From: Amphibalanus amphitrite
Lineage: Eukaryota; Arthropoda; Thecostraca; Balanomorpha; Balanidae
Length of the DNA stretch: 64,000 nt
NCBI RefSeq assembly: GCF_019059575.1
Contig: NW_024882890.1
Span: 104,819 to 168,818, forward strand
Direction of reading: 5' to 3'
Below, in pieces: positions 1 through 13,304 of this stretch. Position numbers and translations under genes: made by a program. How positions within the stretch are numbered: the first letter of the stretch is position 1; every line of letters starts with the position of its first letter. The notes under the pieces are model-generated. The model was not told the DNA's origin and did no database searches. It saw only the letters and a program-made list of their open reading frames with translations.

Positions 1-2185
1 CCTTTGTCAGGCCATACCGCGTACTGTAGCCGTCCGGCCGGCCGGACGGTCGGCTCGTCTCTCTCGTGCTAGCGGACAGAACCCGACACGGCCGCCATTG
101 TTGGCCGCTGAGGTGGTAATGGATATAAGTGGCCGATGCCGGTGACCTTGGCGTGGCCCCCGTGACCCGTGATGGGCCGACTGGTGACCAGTGCAGCGGA
201 CGGCCCTGGCGGGACCCAAATCGGTCCGTCCTGTACCGACTAATTGGCCGGCGGTGGACGGCGATTGTTCGTACTGGCACTCCACTCAGTATAGAGTGGA
301 GTGAGTGAGTGAGTGAGTGGAGTGAGTGAACTATCACCGTCATTCCACACAACACAGACTAGTGAGTGGATTGCTCCAGGCTAGTGCCAGATGCATTTGA
401 CGACCTACAAGTAAGGAAACCACAATAGCACAATAATCACAACCAAAACCACCGAGCTGATATATCGTTGCCGATGAGTCTTGTTTTTAATCATTGATCA
501 GTCTAAAACATTTATCTCTGATCTGGTTCATACTGGATTTCGTCTGGAATGCCACGGCCTACACCTTGAACTATTAGTCTGCATATGGCTTGCGCTAATA
601 GCACCGTAACCTGTTGCGCAACTGTAACGGCTATGGGCCGGCTCGTGGCTGGAAGACCACCTGCTGTGGCCTATGCAGTCAGCAACAAGTGCCCGCTGCT
701 GGTGGCATTGACCGTGACGGTGTGGACTGATGGAGGAATCGGCACTGACGGCTGTTGCATTTCTTGTATTTATAGCCGCGGCTACTGCTGTTGCGTCTTC
801 TGGACTGACATTGGTGAGTCAAACCATAGATTTCAGCGGTAAAGAGTTGCGTCCTTCAAGTAGCCCTCTATTTTATCCATGACACTCGCCATGTCCGTCT
901 GTTACTGTACCCGTCACGGAGCAGCCGCCTCTGTCACGTCCGTGACGGTCCGGCCGTCTCGCGTTGTTTGTGACGATTGTGACGCGTCCGTGACGCGCCT
1001 GTGGCCGGTGCGGCCGGACGTCGACCGGAACGGCCTGGCCACATGAATGGCATGCCCGGCGCTATTGTGTGGCCGGCGGCACACAGCTGGATTGTTTAGC
1101 CGGTCGGCGTTTTCCATAACAAGCTCTTCACACATGGACGGCTGGCGATCGTCCAGCCGCGCCGTGCCGTCTTGACGAGACGCGTCTGTAGCGTGAGCGT
1201 CACGGTAGAGTCATGTGGAGTCACGGAGCGGTCGTGTGTCGAGTCATGTAGAGTCGTAAGACGACATGCTTCCGAGCTACTAATGCTCATGTGTATAAGT
1301 GATATTATTTTTAGCCCGCCGTGGACGGAAAATTCACCGGCTGCCGGAGGTATACCGGGCTGCGCTGGGGTGGATGACGGACTCTGGGTCGGATTGGGCC
1401 ATTGGGTGGGATAGGGTGACGGACCCCGTGGCATGACTGGTCAGAGCCGCCGGTCACGGGTGCTCTCGGTCCGCCGGGCATCAGGTGCGACGGTTTAACG
1501 GCCTTACGGCCGAATGGCTTCAACTTTCAAGTTCTGAACCCAACGACTTGGCTATGGTCAGGTGGGTTGATGGCGGTGTGAGGTTCAGGCTGAGGTCAAT
1601 GATTGAAATCGTCCAGAATGTAACATTCTGAGCTTCAACTATGTGCTTTGTTCTTTTGACCGGCACACCTAGTAACAAGAATTGTTAAACAAGCTTCATT
1701 TTTTAGACAATGAGGCTGGCTGTTCAGGATGGCTGGCTGCGATTAAAGCCAAGGAAGGGAGAGTCCTAAATAAGAGGCGAAAGCCCCCATATTCCGAGTG
1801 TCCGCCGGCCGGCCGAGCTGGGCTGAGGTGGCGTGTCCTGACCGCCAGGAAACGTTTCTCGGTGCCTGGCGACTTCCGGCGCTTTCACGGCGCGGCAGCC
1901 ACTGTCCCTTCCTGCCGCCCGGTGACCGCGCTGACCCCTGACCCTTGACCTCTGAACCGTGACCCGGCGACCGGCTGACCGCCCTGACCCAGCTGCGCCC
2001 CGGAGGTGCTGACCGCCGGCCTCGGCCGCCCGGCTGGACGCCAGTTTATGACGTGTAATGGTGATACTGCACCGTATCAGTGTCCACATCCGACCCGCTA
2101 CAGAACCGCTCTGCCGACCTCACACCGGTTAGCAGGGCGTCCCGCTTCTTTGGAGAGCACTTTCTCCTTCCCCAGCGGCCCTTAC
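1..2185. other. Non-coding flank, no gene seen
   Basis: No convincing gene is visible. The stretch is GC-rich with many CCGGCC blocks. A short GAGT microsatellite lies at about 296-329. The open frames here are short, overlap one another on both strands and match no family I recognise. It could be 5' flank or part of a long first intron of BCL11. Confidence 0.5.
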
Positions 2186-2339
2186 CATCTCGCTGCTTCT
2201 GTGGCTCTATCTTGGTCATCATCTCTGCCCAAACGGCGACCCGTGGAGACAGAGCAGCATCTCCATAGATGTGCATCCGTTCATACTGCTCCGCCGTCAC
2301 TTCAGACAGTGATAACGGCGCTCTGAACCGACCCACACT
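2186..2339 (-). CDS. Tentative internal exon of an unrecognised gene
   Basis: On the - strand this 154-bp block is open and is bounded by a plausible acceptor (TTACTGGCAG just upstream) and a good donor (GTAAGG at 2185-2180). It would enter in phase 0 and leave in phase 1. The roughly 51 encoded residues are of mixed, non-repetitive composition and include SEVTAEQYERMHIYGDAAL followed by SPRVAVWAEM, unlike the low-complexity shadow frames around it. I do not recognise a family. No partner exon was found in the window. It could be an exon of an antisense neighbour, a fragment of a mobile gene, or chance. Function is unknown. Confidence 0.3.
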
Positions 2340-2588
2340 CTGCCAGTAAGCAGACCGGCACGTAGTCAGTGTCAGAATCGGACCACCGTTGCACTTGCGT
2401 CACCACGGATAGGGCGGGCGACTGTGCCATGGTTGACTCGGCGCGGCGGGGCGCTGGTGTTGGTGTTGTTAGGTGGTGTTGTGTCAGTGTGAAGTGTCAG
2501 TGAGTCAGTAGGTATTGGTGTGTCAGTATTTTAGTGTCAGTATGTGATGGTGGGCGACCCACTGACGATATCGTTTTACCTGTTGCAG

Positions 2589-2633
2589 GGATGCTGCTGC
2601 TGCACGAAGCCATCTGCTGTCAGGGCAACTCTG
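2589..2633 (+). CDS. Tentative upstream micro-exon, phase-compatible with BCL11
   Basis: A 45-bp block sits between a good acceptor (TTTTACCTGTTGCAG, ending 2588) and a strong donor (GTGAGT at 2634). An ATG lies at 2591, two bases into the block, and opens a 14-codon frame starting MLLLHEAICC. The block leaves one base over, and the BCL11 exon at 19094 needs exactly one incoming base, so the join would give an Ala codon and stay in frame. This would provide an alternative N-terminus in place of the MSRRKQ-type start known from vertebrate BCL11 proteins, which I could not find in the window. The phase match alone has a one-in-three chance of arising randomly, and no transcript evidence is available. 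Confidence 0.3.
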
Positions 2634-4703
2634 GTGAGTAGTATGGAAAGTGTGGACCCTGATGCCTGGTGCAGGAAACGGTCTGGAAAAGTCTCATTAA
2701 AAGAGGTTCTTTTTGTTTTCAACGGGGATGTCATTTGAAATCAATGAGGCAAAATTCGTCCTCACCCGTTACCGTATAACTATCGATCAAGCAGCGCAAT
2801 CCCAACTGTAGTTACATTATTGTCCACTAGATGGCATTAAGAACGAGCGCCTGCAGCTAGACTGTGCCGCAAGGCCTGAACGCTCCGGCCGAGCGCGCAC
2901 TGGACAGTGGACACTCCCCCAAGGAGCGAACGACGTGGCCTTCCTCTGTGGCTCGTAGGGAAGCGCATTTTTATTCCACCGACCATGGGGTGACGCCCTC
3001 TCACAGGCCACAGGCCGCCTCCACCGCCACGCTCAAAACAGCGTCACTGCCGGCCACCGGGGCCGATTGGCCATCGTTACGGCTCTGTTGACCTTCGTGA
3101 CGGGGGTGTGACAAAGCGGGGGGCCGGCGGACCGGGTCGGCCGCCCGGTCACCACAATGGGTCGAACTCGACCCGCCGCTGCCGGCAGCGAATCCATCGC
3201 CTACTCAACCCCGCTCTTCAGCGGGCCGATGCGGGCGCTCCACGGGAAACTGTGGTGCTCTCGACCTGAGGGGCCAGCCGACAATGTAGAAACACGGCGA
3301 CATGGAGATACCCGACGTCCGCTTTCCTCCGAAAATGGCTCCTTTTTCGTGGTATGCGGTATTTTTAGTGGAGTGGGTTTATTCAAGACAAGAGTTCCCA
3401 CAGCAGAACTGACAGCGGGAAAGTTTGGCGATGAGGCCACGGCCCACCGCACAAACTTGGTGATGATGTTGCCTCAGGTCGTTTGTTAAGTGTCGGGAAT
3501 TACCTTGCTGTTCATCGGGATCTCTATTTAAGTAAGCAGGTAAATACGCGGGAATTAATTAAGCCAAATTCTACAGCTCTTTCTGCTGCCTACGCAGGAT
3601 TATCGAGCACAATGTCCGAGTGATTCCTGGCAAGTAAACAGTTTGGACAACACAACTCACAGCCTATCCGTTGTCTCACATTCGCCTGTCCGATACACAT
3701 CTGCCTCCTTGTACGATCCGTGTTCGGGCGCGTCCGGCGACTCATTAACGCACTCCATCGATGGGCGCGCACTGCTCCAATCAGTGTAACATCCTCCTCC
3801 GTCCCTCTCTCTCTCCTCCTCTCCCCTCTCCGGAGCGTCTGCCGCCGCCGGGCAGAGACGGCCGCTCATCGGATCAAGGCGAACGGAGCCGAGCGCGAGG
3901 CACGACCCAGCGGGTAGCCGGTTTTTGCTGGAGTGACCGTGGCCACAGCTGGTGACCCCAAAGGTGACCTTGTGATCCAGACCGTCAGCTGGGGAACCAT
4001 AACAATGGAGGGGAGGGGGGGGCTGGGGAGAGGCGGGAACGTCATGCATGCCATGGTCGGTTTGGACATCCGTGTGTTAGCATTACGCGCTATGGTTCAC
4101 ACGCGCCACGGTTCAGTGAACACTCGATGGATGGTTGTAATGCGCTCACTATTTGCTTTATTGGTTTTCGTGGTACCCCGTTAATGACAATTAATCGTTA
4201 AGCACCCAAGTCAAATGAAAATATTCTGGAATCCCAACGACCATCAGTATTTCATTGTTCTGATTATAAACAAATAACCTGGGCTAACAAGAAACCAGGC
4301 AATACCTGCAGCGGGTTATGGTCAAATAACCTCATTAGTCCGACGTTGGCGACCGGCAGGCCTAGAAAATGGAATCAGTGGAGGCTGGGGCTTCGTGACC
4401 TCGCTTAATTGGCCTCTGGTCTCTGAATTATGACCGACTTGGTCCAAATCAAATAGCCAATAAAATTATGACGACCTTAACGGCCGAATCTACCGCGCAC
4501 GCAAGTGAAACTCAAAAGAAACAGACTTGAAATGATACAGACGTGGGTGGCGTGATGTTTTGAATGTTTAAATTGAATTTTGTGTTGTATTAATGCAATA
4601 TTTCTCAAATCTCCCTTCGCGAAATGTGTTTGGGCATTCATATTTCCACAGTCTGCACGCAGATTCATTTTTCTCTGAGGAAAAAACTGGCCCTGTCTGG
4701 CTA

Positions 4704-4743
4704 CAAAATTATATATCACACTATAAGGTGGTATATAATTTTG
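4704..4743. repeat. AT-rich inverted repeat (hairpin)
   Basis: CAAAATTATATA at 4704 pairs with TATATAATTTTG ending 4743. The pairing can extend inward with mismatches, leaving a centre near CTATAA. It could form a cruciform or RNA hairpin, or be a relic of a very short MITE. No function is assigned. Confidence 0.6.
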
Positions 4744-7719
4744 CAAAGGCCCGTAGCCATTCACCGCGCTGGCCACCGCTCCTTCACGGGTCAGCCAACC
4801 TGAGGCGTCTGGCGTCCTTCGATATGGACTAGAGCCGCCGCCGGCCCGGCAAATAGTCATAAATCTGGCGGCGGATGGTGCGGCGGCCGGCCGCCTATCG
4901 GTGGCCGGATTTGAGCGGATTTGTCTGCGAATACGGCCGGCGGGAGGTCCTGTGCTCGGTGCCCTACTGGCCCCCGTGGCCTCATGTCGTACAGGTCACT
5001 CCCCCGGATCAGCGACCTCTTGATAACTGACAATCGGGCGTGAGAAGGGCTGGGAGCGTAATGGTGTACTTGTTTTATTTGATAAAAGAAGCCTCATCAT
5101 CAGTAACTTCTCGGTATAACAACGATTTTACGCTTAATTAGGATGTTGTTAATTTTTTATTAAATATCTTGCAGGTTTACCATCATGTAAATTAAATGTA
5201 CCAACAACCGAGTGACAAAGGCATAACGGTTTCCACTACCCAGGATAAGCATTAAGCAAGTGTTACCGCATGCCCCAAAAACGAGCAACCTGTCCAAATC
5301 TCAACGCTCGAGGTGTGGCTCTTTCGGCGATGGGTTGTGGATCAAAAGTCATTGATGGATCAGTGGTGGGTCAGCGGTGGGTAGTGGTGAGCCAGAAGTG
5401 GGAATCAGTCGGTCGTGTGCTTCTCAGTCACGGCCAGTCCGCCGTGCCGTGCCCGCCATCTACCGACGTCCCAAACAGGGTCATTACGGGTGCGCCGCTC
5501 TGCCTTTGTGCCCTCCGCCGCGCCGACAGGCCTTCCGACGTGAGATTAGCATCGGCGCGTCGTTTGCAACCGAGGTTCATTAGCTGCGTTCGGCACGCGG
5601 CAGCCAGTTACCGTTCTGCGGACGCTGTCTTCCGGCCCGGATGGCGAGCCACCGTACCGGCGGCCAATGATGTGTTTGTCGTGTTTGTCGCGCGCTGTTT
5701 GTGTGGTTTGTGTATGGGGGACAATGAAAATGTTTCACACAATGTAGTGGTGACACGACACTTTGCAATCTGCACCCGGTCGGTGCTTTTTCGACATGAT
5801 AATGCATGCACATCGCACGAGGGATGTGCACCTGAAGTGTTATTCTACTCGTAAACGTCACGATATGCACGAATGTGGCACAAATGTGCAGCATGACGGA
5901 GATAACGTATTTTCTTAGGCGCTGTCTGCTCCGTTAGGTTCCACGGTAGCGCAGTTGGTGTTCCAGGAATGTGTGACAGTTTTCGCCGTGTCGGCGGCGC
6001 GTCGTCTCATGTCGAGCACGGCGGTATCATGCCGGTGATGTCGGCACATCGCGACAGTCGTTATCAGGTGGTGCTGTCGCGCGGAGCCTCCGTCGGGGGT
6101 CTGGCCGAGACCGGCCGATCTCGGCGGTCACAGCTAATCTGCCGGCCCGCCGCCGCGACACCATTTATCACCGATCATTGGCCGGGTCGGGGAGGACCGT
6201 CGGACGGGGGGAGGGAGACACAGGGCGGCCGGCGGTCCCACTGACCCGCTGTGATGTGTCGCTTGGGAAACGATGTCCGGTCGGTCACGGTTTGATGCTA
6301 ATGACCTGCGGTCGCCAGTGGTCCCCAGATGACCCTTGGTGGGTCCACAGCCACTCGTCCACAGGGGGCCGGCGACATCGTTAATTTCAGCGGAGGTCAT
6401 CTCGGGTCAACAATGGCCGGTGCTGAGATAACAAGCCTGTTTGGTTGCCCTGCTACCCGCGGTCGCCGAGACGCCGGCAACCAGCAGCGGCCGTACAAAG
6501 GCAGATGGCTCCAAACGATTTGTAAACGATCCGCCCCGGCCCTGTGTGGGAATGCTGCCGGCATGTCTGCAGAGGGAGCGATGAAAAGACGGCGCTCAAT
6601 GCCGGTATGCGCCCCTGCTCGGAATGCGCCCTCCTGAAGAAACAGCTGGGCTTCCGCCCGGCTGAGCACGGTCTGCTCAGCTCGCCCGGCCGGTCGAGAG
6701 CACTCGAAACTAAATCATCCCGAAAATGGCCGGCCGTCGGACGCCGCGCCGTCCGCAGCAATCCCGGCGCGGCCGGCGACAATCGCGGCGCATTATGGCC
6801 TCATCGGTAGCGTCTCTGTATCCGCGACTGGCCGGTGGCCAACAATTCATTCGTCGTCCGTCTGCCGGCTCAAAGGAGCGGCAATCAATTACTCTGAGAT
6901 GGAGTCTCCCTCAGTGGACAATGGAGTCGGTGCGGCGCGGCGAGCAGCGACGCGCCGAGCGCCGCCGCCGCGCCACAGACGTCCCCTTGTGACCGCCTCA
7001 CTGTCGCTAATCAGCCACAATGACCAGACGGCCGAAACGCACGTAAAATATGCTGCGGCAGGCCTAAAGACGCCCGAATTACTTGAGGTTTAGACGTTTA
7101 GTTGTGTGGCGGACCATAGCCTAATGGGGTCTGGCTATGACCACTGGTGAAGTGGGTCTATCGGATAATTACGAATGGAAACTATGCTGTATTTGAGGTC
7201 ATAACAAGCTGGCAGAGTTATTATTTTGTTATTATTTTTGTTATTATTTTTATTACAGTTATTTTGTTACAGTTATTGTTTTTGATAAAAAAGAGGCTTA
7301 CGGCATGCTTATCCTTGGAGCTCCACTAGCTTCGGTTGACATGGATTGATCAGATCATTTATCACCGAAATAATAAGATGATTGAGTGAAAATGGCAATC
7401 ATCCGCAACAGCACATGAACAGAAACAAGTCTAACGCTATAAAGTCGAAACCTAAAAATGTTCCCTTATAACACTTTTCGACAACGAATTAGGTACTGAG
7501 GAAGTAGAAATCCTTCTTCAGTCCGTGTCTGGTGGACGTATCCGACTTTGTCCGACGTGAGTGGCGTCCGTCGTCCTGTCATGTCGCCAGATGGCTGCCG
7601 CTATCATCCAGCCCAGCTGCGCCAGCCCGCCGTCCGTTCCCTGACCGATGGGCCTGCCCCGCCAATGCCGGTCGGCAGCGACAGCAACCCATGATGTCCA
7701 GCTCTAGACTGTCCCAGAC

Positions 7720-7783
7720 ACCCTCCGGACACCCCGGCACCCCCGCGGGCACCCCACGGACACCCGCGGCGTGTCCGGAGGGT
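7720..7783. repeat. GC-rich inverted repeat, 13-bp arms
   Basis: ACCCTCCGGACAC (7720-7732) is repeated as its exact reverse complement at 7771-7783, with a 38-base C-rich loop. The same CCCTCCGGACAC string recurs at about 20530 in the intron. Role unknown. Confidence 0.6.
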
Positions 7784-9387
7784 CCGCCAGCCCGGAGAAT
7801 TCAGAGAGAATTAGCCGGGCATTCTGCGGTTGGACGGGCCGCCGCCGGTCCGTCGGCAGGACACCGGTCGCCGTCGCCGCCGGCGCAGACAGCGCCATTC
7901 GACGCTTTGTGCGCGCCGTCTTATCTCGGCGACGATCCCGGGTGCAAAAAAATGTCGTCTGCGGGCGCCCCGGCACCCCTCGAGGGCGCTCGGCCGGACG
8001 ACACCTCGCCGCTCGGTCACTGATGATGCATTGGGAGCGGCGCCTCAATGCCCGCCTCTGTAAAAAGCCGCCGGATTAGGGGGATGGCGCCGGCGCCCCG
8101 GTAAAAACTGAGCACCTGGCCGGCCGCCGGTCGCCGGCCGCTCTCCTCTCAGATGGCCGCGCGGCGCTGGTCCTCCTTTGTGGAGGGAATCGGCGTGGAT
8201 TCGGCGGCCGTTCCGTGCCCGCCGTCCGGCCGTCCCGACCGCCCCCAGTCGCCCCTGGTCGCCCATAGCCGCCCCGCATTAGGCATTTGAAAGCGATCGC
8301 GCTTGTATGAGTTACTGCACGCTCGCCACGCCGGCGACATAAATTTCCTCGTGGGAATCGCATAGATATTCTCGGTATGTGCGTTGTTGGCTGTGACAAG
8401 GCCGTAAAGTGTGGCCGAGCCGGTCGCCCCCCGCGCCGAGCGACAGCCGGCCGACGCCGTTTACAGATGTGAAAATATCAAATGACCGGCGAACAACGGG
8501 GCAAATTTGAATGCGGAGCAGATCGGGGCCGCATCGGAGCGGGGTCGGACGGCCGACAAAACAGACCGACGCAGCTGCCGCCGGCCGGCGCGCGCTAGCT
8601 GGCCGCGTGTTTTATTTGAGCGGACCGACGGGCAGCTGGCAGAGAGTGGTCATATCATAATTACTCGGCATTGTGGCCGCGGCCGGCCCCTCGCCGCCGC
8701 CGGCTCCGGCGCCGCGAAGCGCGGTGACGGCCAGTTTTGATCAATGGCTGGCTGACTGGCGACACCCGGTCCGGTCCCCTAGTTGTGGAGCCGGCCCGCA
8801 GCGTCCGAATGGCGGTCGGACGAGTTGGAGGAAGTCCAGCCACGAGCAGCGAGCTCACAGAGAGAAGTTGTTGGTTGGGAGGCGGCGGAAGTTTGAACCC
8901 AACTCGGACGATGGGATGTGAGCTCAACAGGGGAGAAGCTGGCCAGAAGCGGTCAGCCTGAAGAGACGGTGAACCAAATTGCCTCATCAGCACGGATTTC
9001 GGACAGCTTATGAACGACAGCTCGCACCATGCTTACATACATGAAACATCAAAGCCTTAATCTCTCCGTCTTACCTATGTAAGTGACAGTTGAGTTATGC
9101 GAGCCCTGTCAGAGGCGGCAAATAAAGCTCAGTAGAAGCCAGCCACATTCTTTATAGTGACACGACATTAGTCCTCCGCAAACAAACTGACCACAGGACA
9201 GATTTTTCGTGTCACCGTCATTGACCATCCACCTCATCAGTCTGACCAGCGCAGTCTGGTCAGTCTCACCCTCAGATCTGGCCCATGTATCCCGGGTCAC
9301 GTATTGACCGGCGGTCATCGGTCGCGGCGGCAGCGGCGGCGGAGGCGGCGGCGCGTTAGCCACGCCGAACTGGCCACCAATGAGTGC

Positions 9388-9846
9388 GCTTTAAGGTCTC
9401 AGGTTAACCTGTGACCTCTGAGTTCAGGTCAAGTGGCCCAAGGCACGGATTCGTTTTTATTAATAACTTCGCGAAAAAATGCCGCAGAGTCCGCAATTTT
9501 GGCATCATCGTGTTCGCCTCGCTCAGGTGCGTCGAATGGTATACTTTTGTTCGGCTGAAGTCAACTTAAGGTGTTGACCTCGGGTCAAGGTCAAGTTAGA
9601 GCCCCCAGATCACGAAGTTGGTCGAAGGAGGTCATGTTGCATATCATTCGATTCGGCAGGTCTTCCTGAGTCCATTGGTGGCTTTCCCGACTCGCTAGCT
9701 CAATTTGATCAGGAGTTATTGACGAAAAACTCTTATTATCCTAGTGACGTCATAAATGACGTCACGTAAGGCCAATAATGCAAAAGTGAAGCATCGAACC
9801 TTGCAAGGAGTGCATGAAATCACGATTCCGTGTGCTTGAGATAGTT
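9388..9846 (+). mobile_element. Truncated copy of the TGACCT-rich TTAA element family
   Basis: This stretch aligns by eye along its whole length with the interior of the complete element at 46852-47893 (roughly 47020-47475). Shared landmarks in order are TGACCTCTGAG, AATAACTTCGC, ATCGTGTTCGCCTCG, TGTTGACCTC, GTTGCATATCATTCGATTCG, GAGTCCATTGGTGGCTTTC, TATTGACGAAAAACT, two TGACGTCA/TGACGTCAC sites and a stretch ending GCTTGAGATAGTT. Both terminal repeats and G-run caps are missing, so it is a dead fragment. Confidence 0.85.
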
Positions 9847-10667
9847 TATTAGGCTGGAGCCTGTTCGGCCGCGCCGCCCCCCACCTTGGTCAGGTCACGC
9901 CGGGCGGCCGACTAGACATGTTCAAAGCTGAATTGACGGCAAATAGGCAAAAAGTGGCAGCTGAAACTTGCTCGCTTATGTTCAGAAATGTGCGTAGAGT
10001 TCAGCCATGCCCTATTCGTCATATCCATTTTTATCCATTTTGACATTTTCCAACTTCTTTATGAAATACTATTGTGAGAACGATACACATGCAGGGCTCC
10101 TGTTCTAACTCATTAAACTCAGAAACCATTCATTGAAAAGCTACCATGATAGCAGAAACAGCTTCATCATGAATTGTGCTATCCGGTGATATGCTATTTT
10201 CTCATATATCTTCTCGAAGCTTCCGTAAAATTTACATTGAAAACTGGACATATTTCTCAGTACCATAGCCCGATTTCAGGAACCGGAGCGTGGGTCTACT
10301 TTCGGCAGGGATATAAGTCCTCAAATGATAAAGTGGCTTAAAAATAAGGTTCTATCCGATAACTTCGGACAATTTCCTACCCATTGATACGGCGGGCGCC
10401 GCTCCATCACGCGATTTTATCTGGACACCGGCCGGGCGGCGCGCCGTTTAACATCGCTGCCATGCGGCGCCGATCGGACACGGCTCGTAAGGCGCTGGGG
10501 AGGAGTGGGAGGGAGGGGAGGTCAGCGCCGGTGCTCCATCACGGAGTCGGGCCGCCGCCCGCCGCTCCACAGCGACAATGGGCGCCGCGCCGCGACCGCC
10601 GCCGCTGCGCCGACTCTTGTCCAGCGGCGCGGCTGACCGGTGCCCGCCGAGGGGCGGCGGCGCCCCG

Positions 10668-10705
10668 CCCGACGCCCCCGCCGACGCCCCCGCCGACGCC
10701 CCCGC
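10668..10705 (+). repeat. Three copies of a 12-bp GC-rich unit
   Basis: The unit CCGACGCCCCCG is repeated three times in tandem. It is a simple GC-rich microsatellite with no evident coding role. Confidence 0.7.
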
Positions 10706-10929
10706 GACGTGGCGCACCCAGCAGGTCGCACGAAGGTCAAGCGCGGCGAGTCGACCTTCGAAGGCGCGCACGACCGCCTCTCCTCGCCCCGGGTGTTTGC
10801 GGTAGGCTCTTTTTGCCGACAGTTCGGCTGGTGTCTGCTGTCATGCCAGGAGCCTGGGAATGGCTGGAGGTCGGGAACTTCACTGTCCGTCCAACAGTGG
10901 CCACCGGGTATTGTTACCGCTGTTTCTCC

Positions 10930-11190
10930 CACTGGAGAGGGGACCGGGTGCGCGCAGGTGGACACCGGACACAGGGGTCAGTACCATGGGAGAGGGGACC
11001 GGACCGGTACGGGGACCGGTCACTGAAGTAGCCGCCGATACAGGTGGACACGGGAGCCAGGTGGCCGGCCGGTGGACAGACGGGTCACAGGTGGACAGGG
11101 TCACACGCACACTGGAGCACAGGTGGACACTCGGCTGGACAGTGGGGGACAAAGCCACCCAGGTGGTCACTGAGGGAGGGTGAGGGGCGG
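10930..11190 (+). repeat. Degenerate minisatellite of GGTGGACA-type units
   Basis: Variants of CACAGGTGGACA and GGGTCACAGGTGGACA recur irregularly. Units have diverged, so this is an old array. Confidence 0.5.
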
Positions 11191-13304
11191 GTCACAGGTG
11201 GTCGGGTCAAAGGGGCGGGTGAGTGGCAGTGAGTGACACTGACCGCTGTCCTGTCCAGCTGTCCACCAGTTTCAGCCTCCACTGGCACAGACGATATGAT
11301 AACGGTAACTGATTGATGTAGATAAAGCACACCAATTCTGTAAAACGTTTCAAATTAAGGGAATGAAATGCACTGCAAATAGACAAAAAACATCCATAAT
11401 GACTGCAATTATCCTCAACCAAATGAAAACACAAGTGTTTTATATCGATCTCTCATCTATTGTGGCCCGACCTTAGCTATGTTGACTTTGTTTCACAATC
11501 TTTGCTTACTTTGATATGTTCAGCCGCGGCCTCAATGTACTTACGGCGCTCTTCCTCGCCACTATGTGGTGCGGACGCGTGGCCCCGGCCCTGCCCGGCC
11601 ATTTGTCTTGCCGACTGACGTGTCGGTTGCTCGTGCCCATTATGTCGGTAATGGTGTAATTGTGAGAGCGGAGGCCCGCTGACCGAGAGGAGGATCCATT
11701 CGCTCACAGGATGAACCCTCGGCTCTGTTATGTCTAATACTTGGCAGCTTTGTTCGTGTTCACCGCCTGGCCCCTTGTTGATTACTTACAAACAAAATAA
11801 AGGCATATTTGTACATCTGTGCACGTATATTTGCTGTTTTCATCAGAAGAAAAAAGGCATTTTTAGAATTAGAGGTGACGGATGGTATAGAAACAGATGA
11901 AGAACTCATTTTGTCCTCCAAGTTTCAGCTATGTTGACAAAAAGTTTTAGTCTACGGATTTCATATCTAAAGGCGTGAAAACACGAGATGCATTGTGTTG
12001 CGGTATGGTCCATTGACTTCACAGGATAATTATAGATTGAAAACGGATGTGTGTCGTCATGTTGCAGCTTCAAGTTTTCCAGCCTTGTGGAAGTCATTTA
12101 TGTTAGCTTTTCCAGGAAAACCTGTGGGAGTTCACAGAACAAGCTTGCTTATCCAAACTTACAATGCGGCCAGAATATTAAAACCTGGTTGAAACTTGAC
12201 AATAACAAACTATTTTAATATCTACTGGTGGTAAATAATCATTGAAAGAAATATTACTGAGAAAGGCTTGCTCCAGCGTCGTTGGAGTACCGGCAGTCAC
12301 CGTCAGCATGCCCCTCAACACACTTCGTGAGGTCTTAACAGTCAGACAACTCTCATGCGTTTGGTAGCAAGTTTTAGAGCGTTTTCCTCGCCCCGCTCCC
12401 AGCCCACTCTTATACCTCTTATCTTCTCTCAATCGATTAGAATGTGACGTTTGAAATGAATGATTCGAATTGTTGATTTTGCTTTTAAGTTCTTAACCTA
12501 ATTTGCAATGTTACCTTGTTAAAGTTCTCAACCGTCAATTAAGTTGTTTAGTTTTTTAATTGCACTTGAAAATCAGTCTATGCAGCTCGCCATCAGACAG
12601 TTCACTATCCTTGCATTTTAACTCTTCTCTTCGAGGGCTGATGTCACCAGTGATAGCTGTCACACCGGGCGAGCGATGGGGTGACGGAGCAGCTGGACAA
12701 ACGCAGGGGTGGGACTTGGGATCACTAGGCACACAACGTTTGGCCCTTCACTGGTCGACAGCGGCACGATAACCCTCCCTTCTCTCCCTCCCTCCCCGTC
12801 GACCGTCACTGGCCGCGTCAGCCCAGTGAAAACGAGCGCGTGACAACCTCGTACATGGCGTATGGCAGCGCTCCATGTGATGTTTCCAACGGCATTGCGC
12901 GGCAGAGGGTTCCTTTGTCTGCGGCGGTGTCGGTGGGTGCCCTGGATTACAGTCAGGCTGCATTCGGACCAGTAACCCTCCGTGTTAGTGTGGTGTGGTC
13001 TCCTCTCTACTACCGACGGGCTGACGCCTCTGGTGTGAGCCGACTGCTATTGGCGGGCACAGCGGGGAGTCCGGCGGACTGGGAGGGGTGGACGGGATAC
13101 ATGGGGTAAACAGCGGCAGGCGACCGGCCTGGTGATGGGATAAAGCCCTGGTGGAGTCCGAGACTGGACTTCATAACATATGCCTGCAGCAGCACTGCGG
13201 TAGCTTGAGCCGCTGTGCCCCGCAGCATTGAGTGATGAACAATGAACATGACTGCAGTTAGCGACTTCAGCGTTACCTACCACCAGTATAACGCCTTTTG
13301 TGGC

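Larger units (their letters stand above)
2634..9387. other. Non-coding stretch, no gene seen
   Basis: GC-rich non-coding DNA, probably 5' flank or intron of BCL11. It contains an AT-rich hairpin at 4704-4743 and a GC-rich inverted repeat at 7720-7783. Around 8280-8680 short AT-rich islands (for example TAATTAC) sit in GC-rich flanks, a texture often seen in regulatory DNA near developmental genes, but this is only an impression. The open frames show no recognisable domain. Confidence 0.5.
9847..13304. other. Non-coding stretch, no gene seen
   Basis: No gene is supported. The long frames at 10384-11031 and on the opposite strand are by-products of high GC content. A 12-bp tandem repeat lies at 10668-10705, and a degenerate CAGGTGGACA-like repeat array at about 10930-11190. 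Confidence 0.5.

Noticed and set aside
776-812. Possible micro-exon between TTTATAG and GTGAGT
   Set aside because: The acceptor tract is weak, the block is tiny and nothing links it to another exon.
10384-11031. A 215-codon frame and overlapping frames on both strands
   Set aside because: High GC content removes stop codons; composition is Arg/Pro/Ala-rich and no motif is recognisable.
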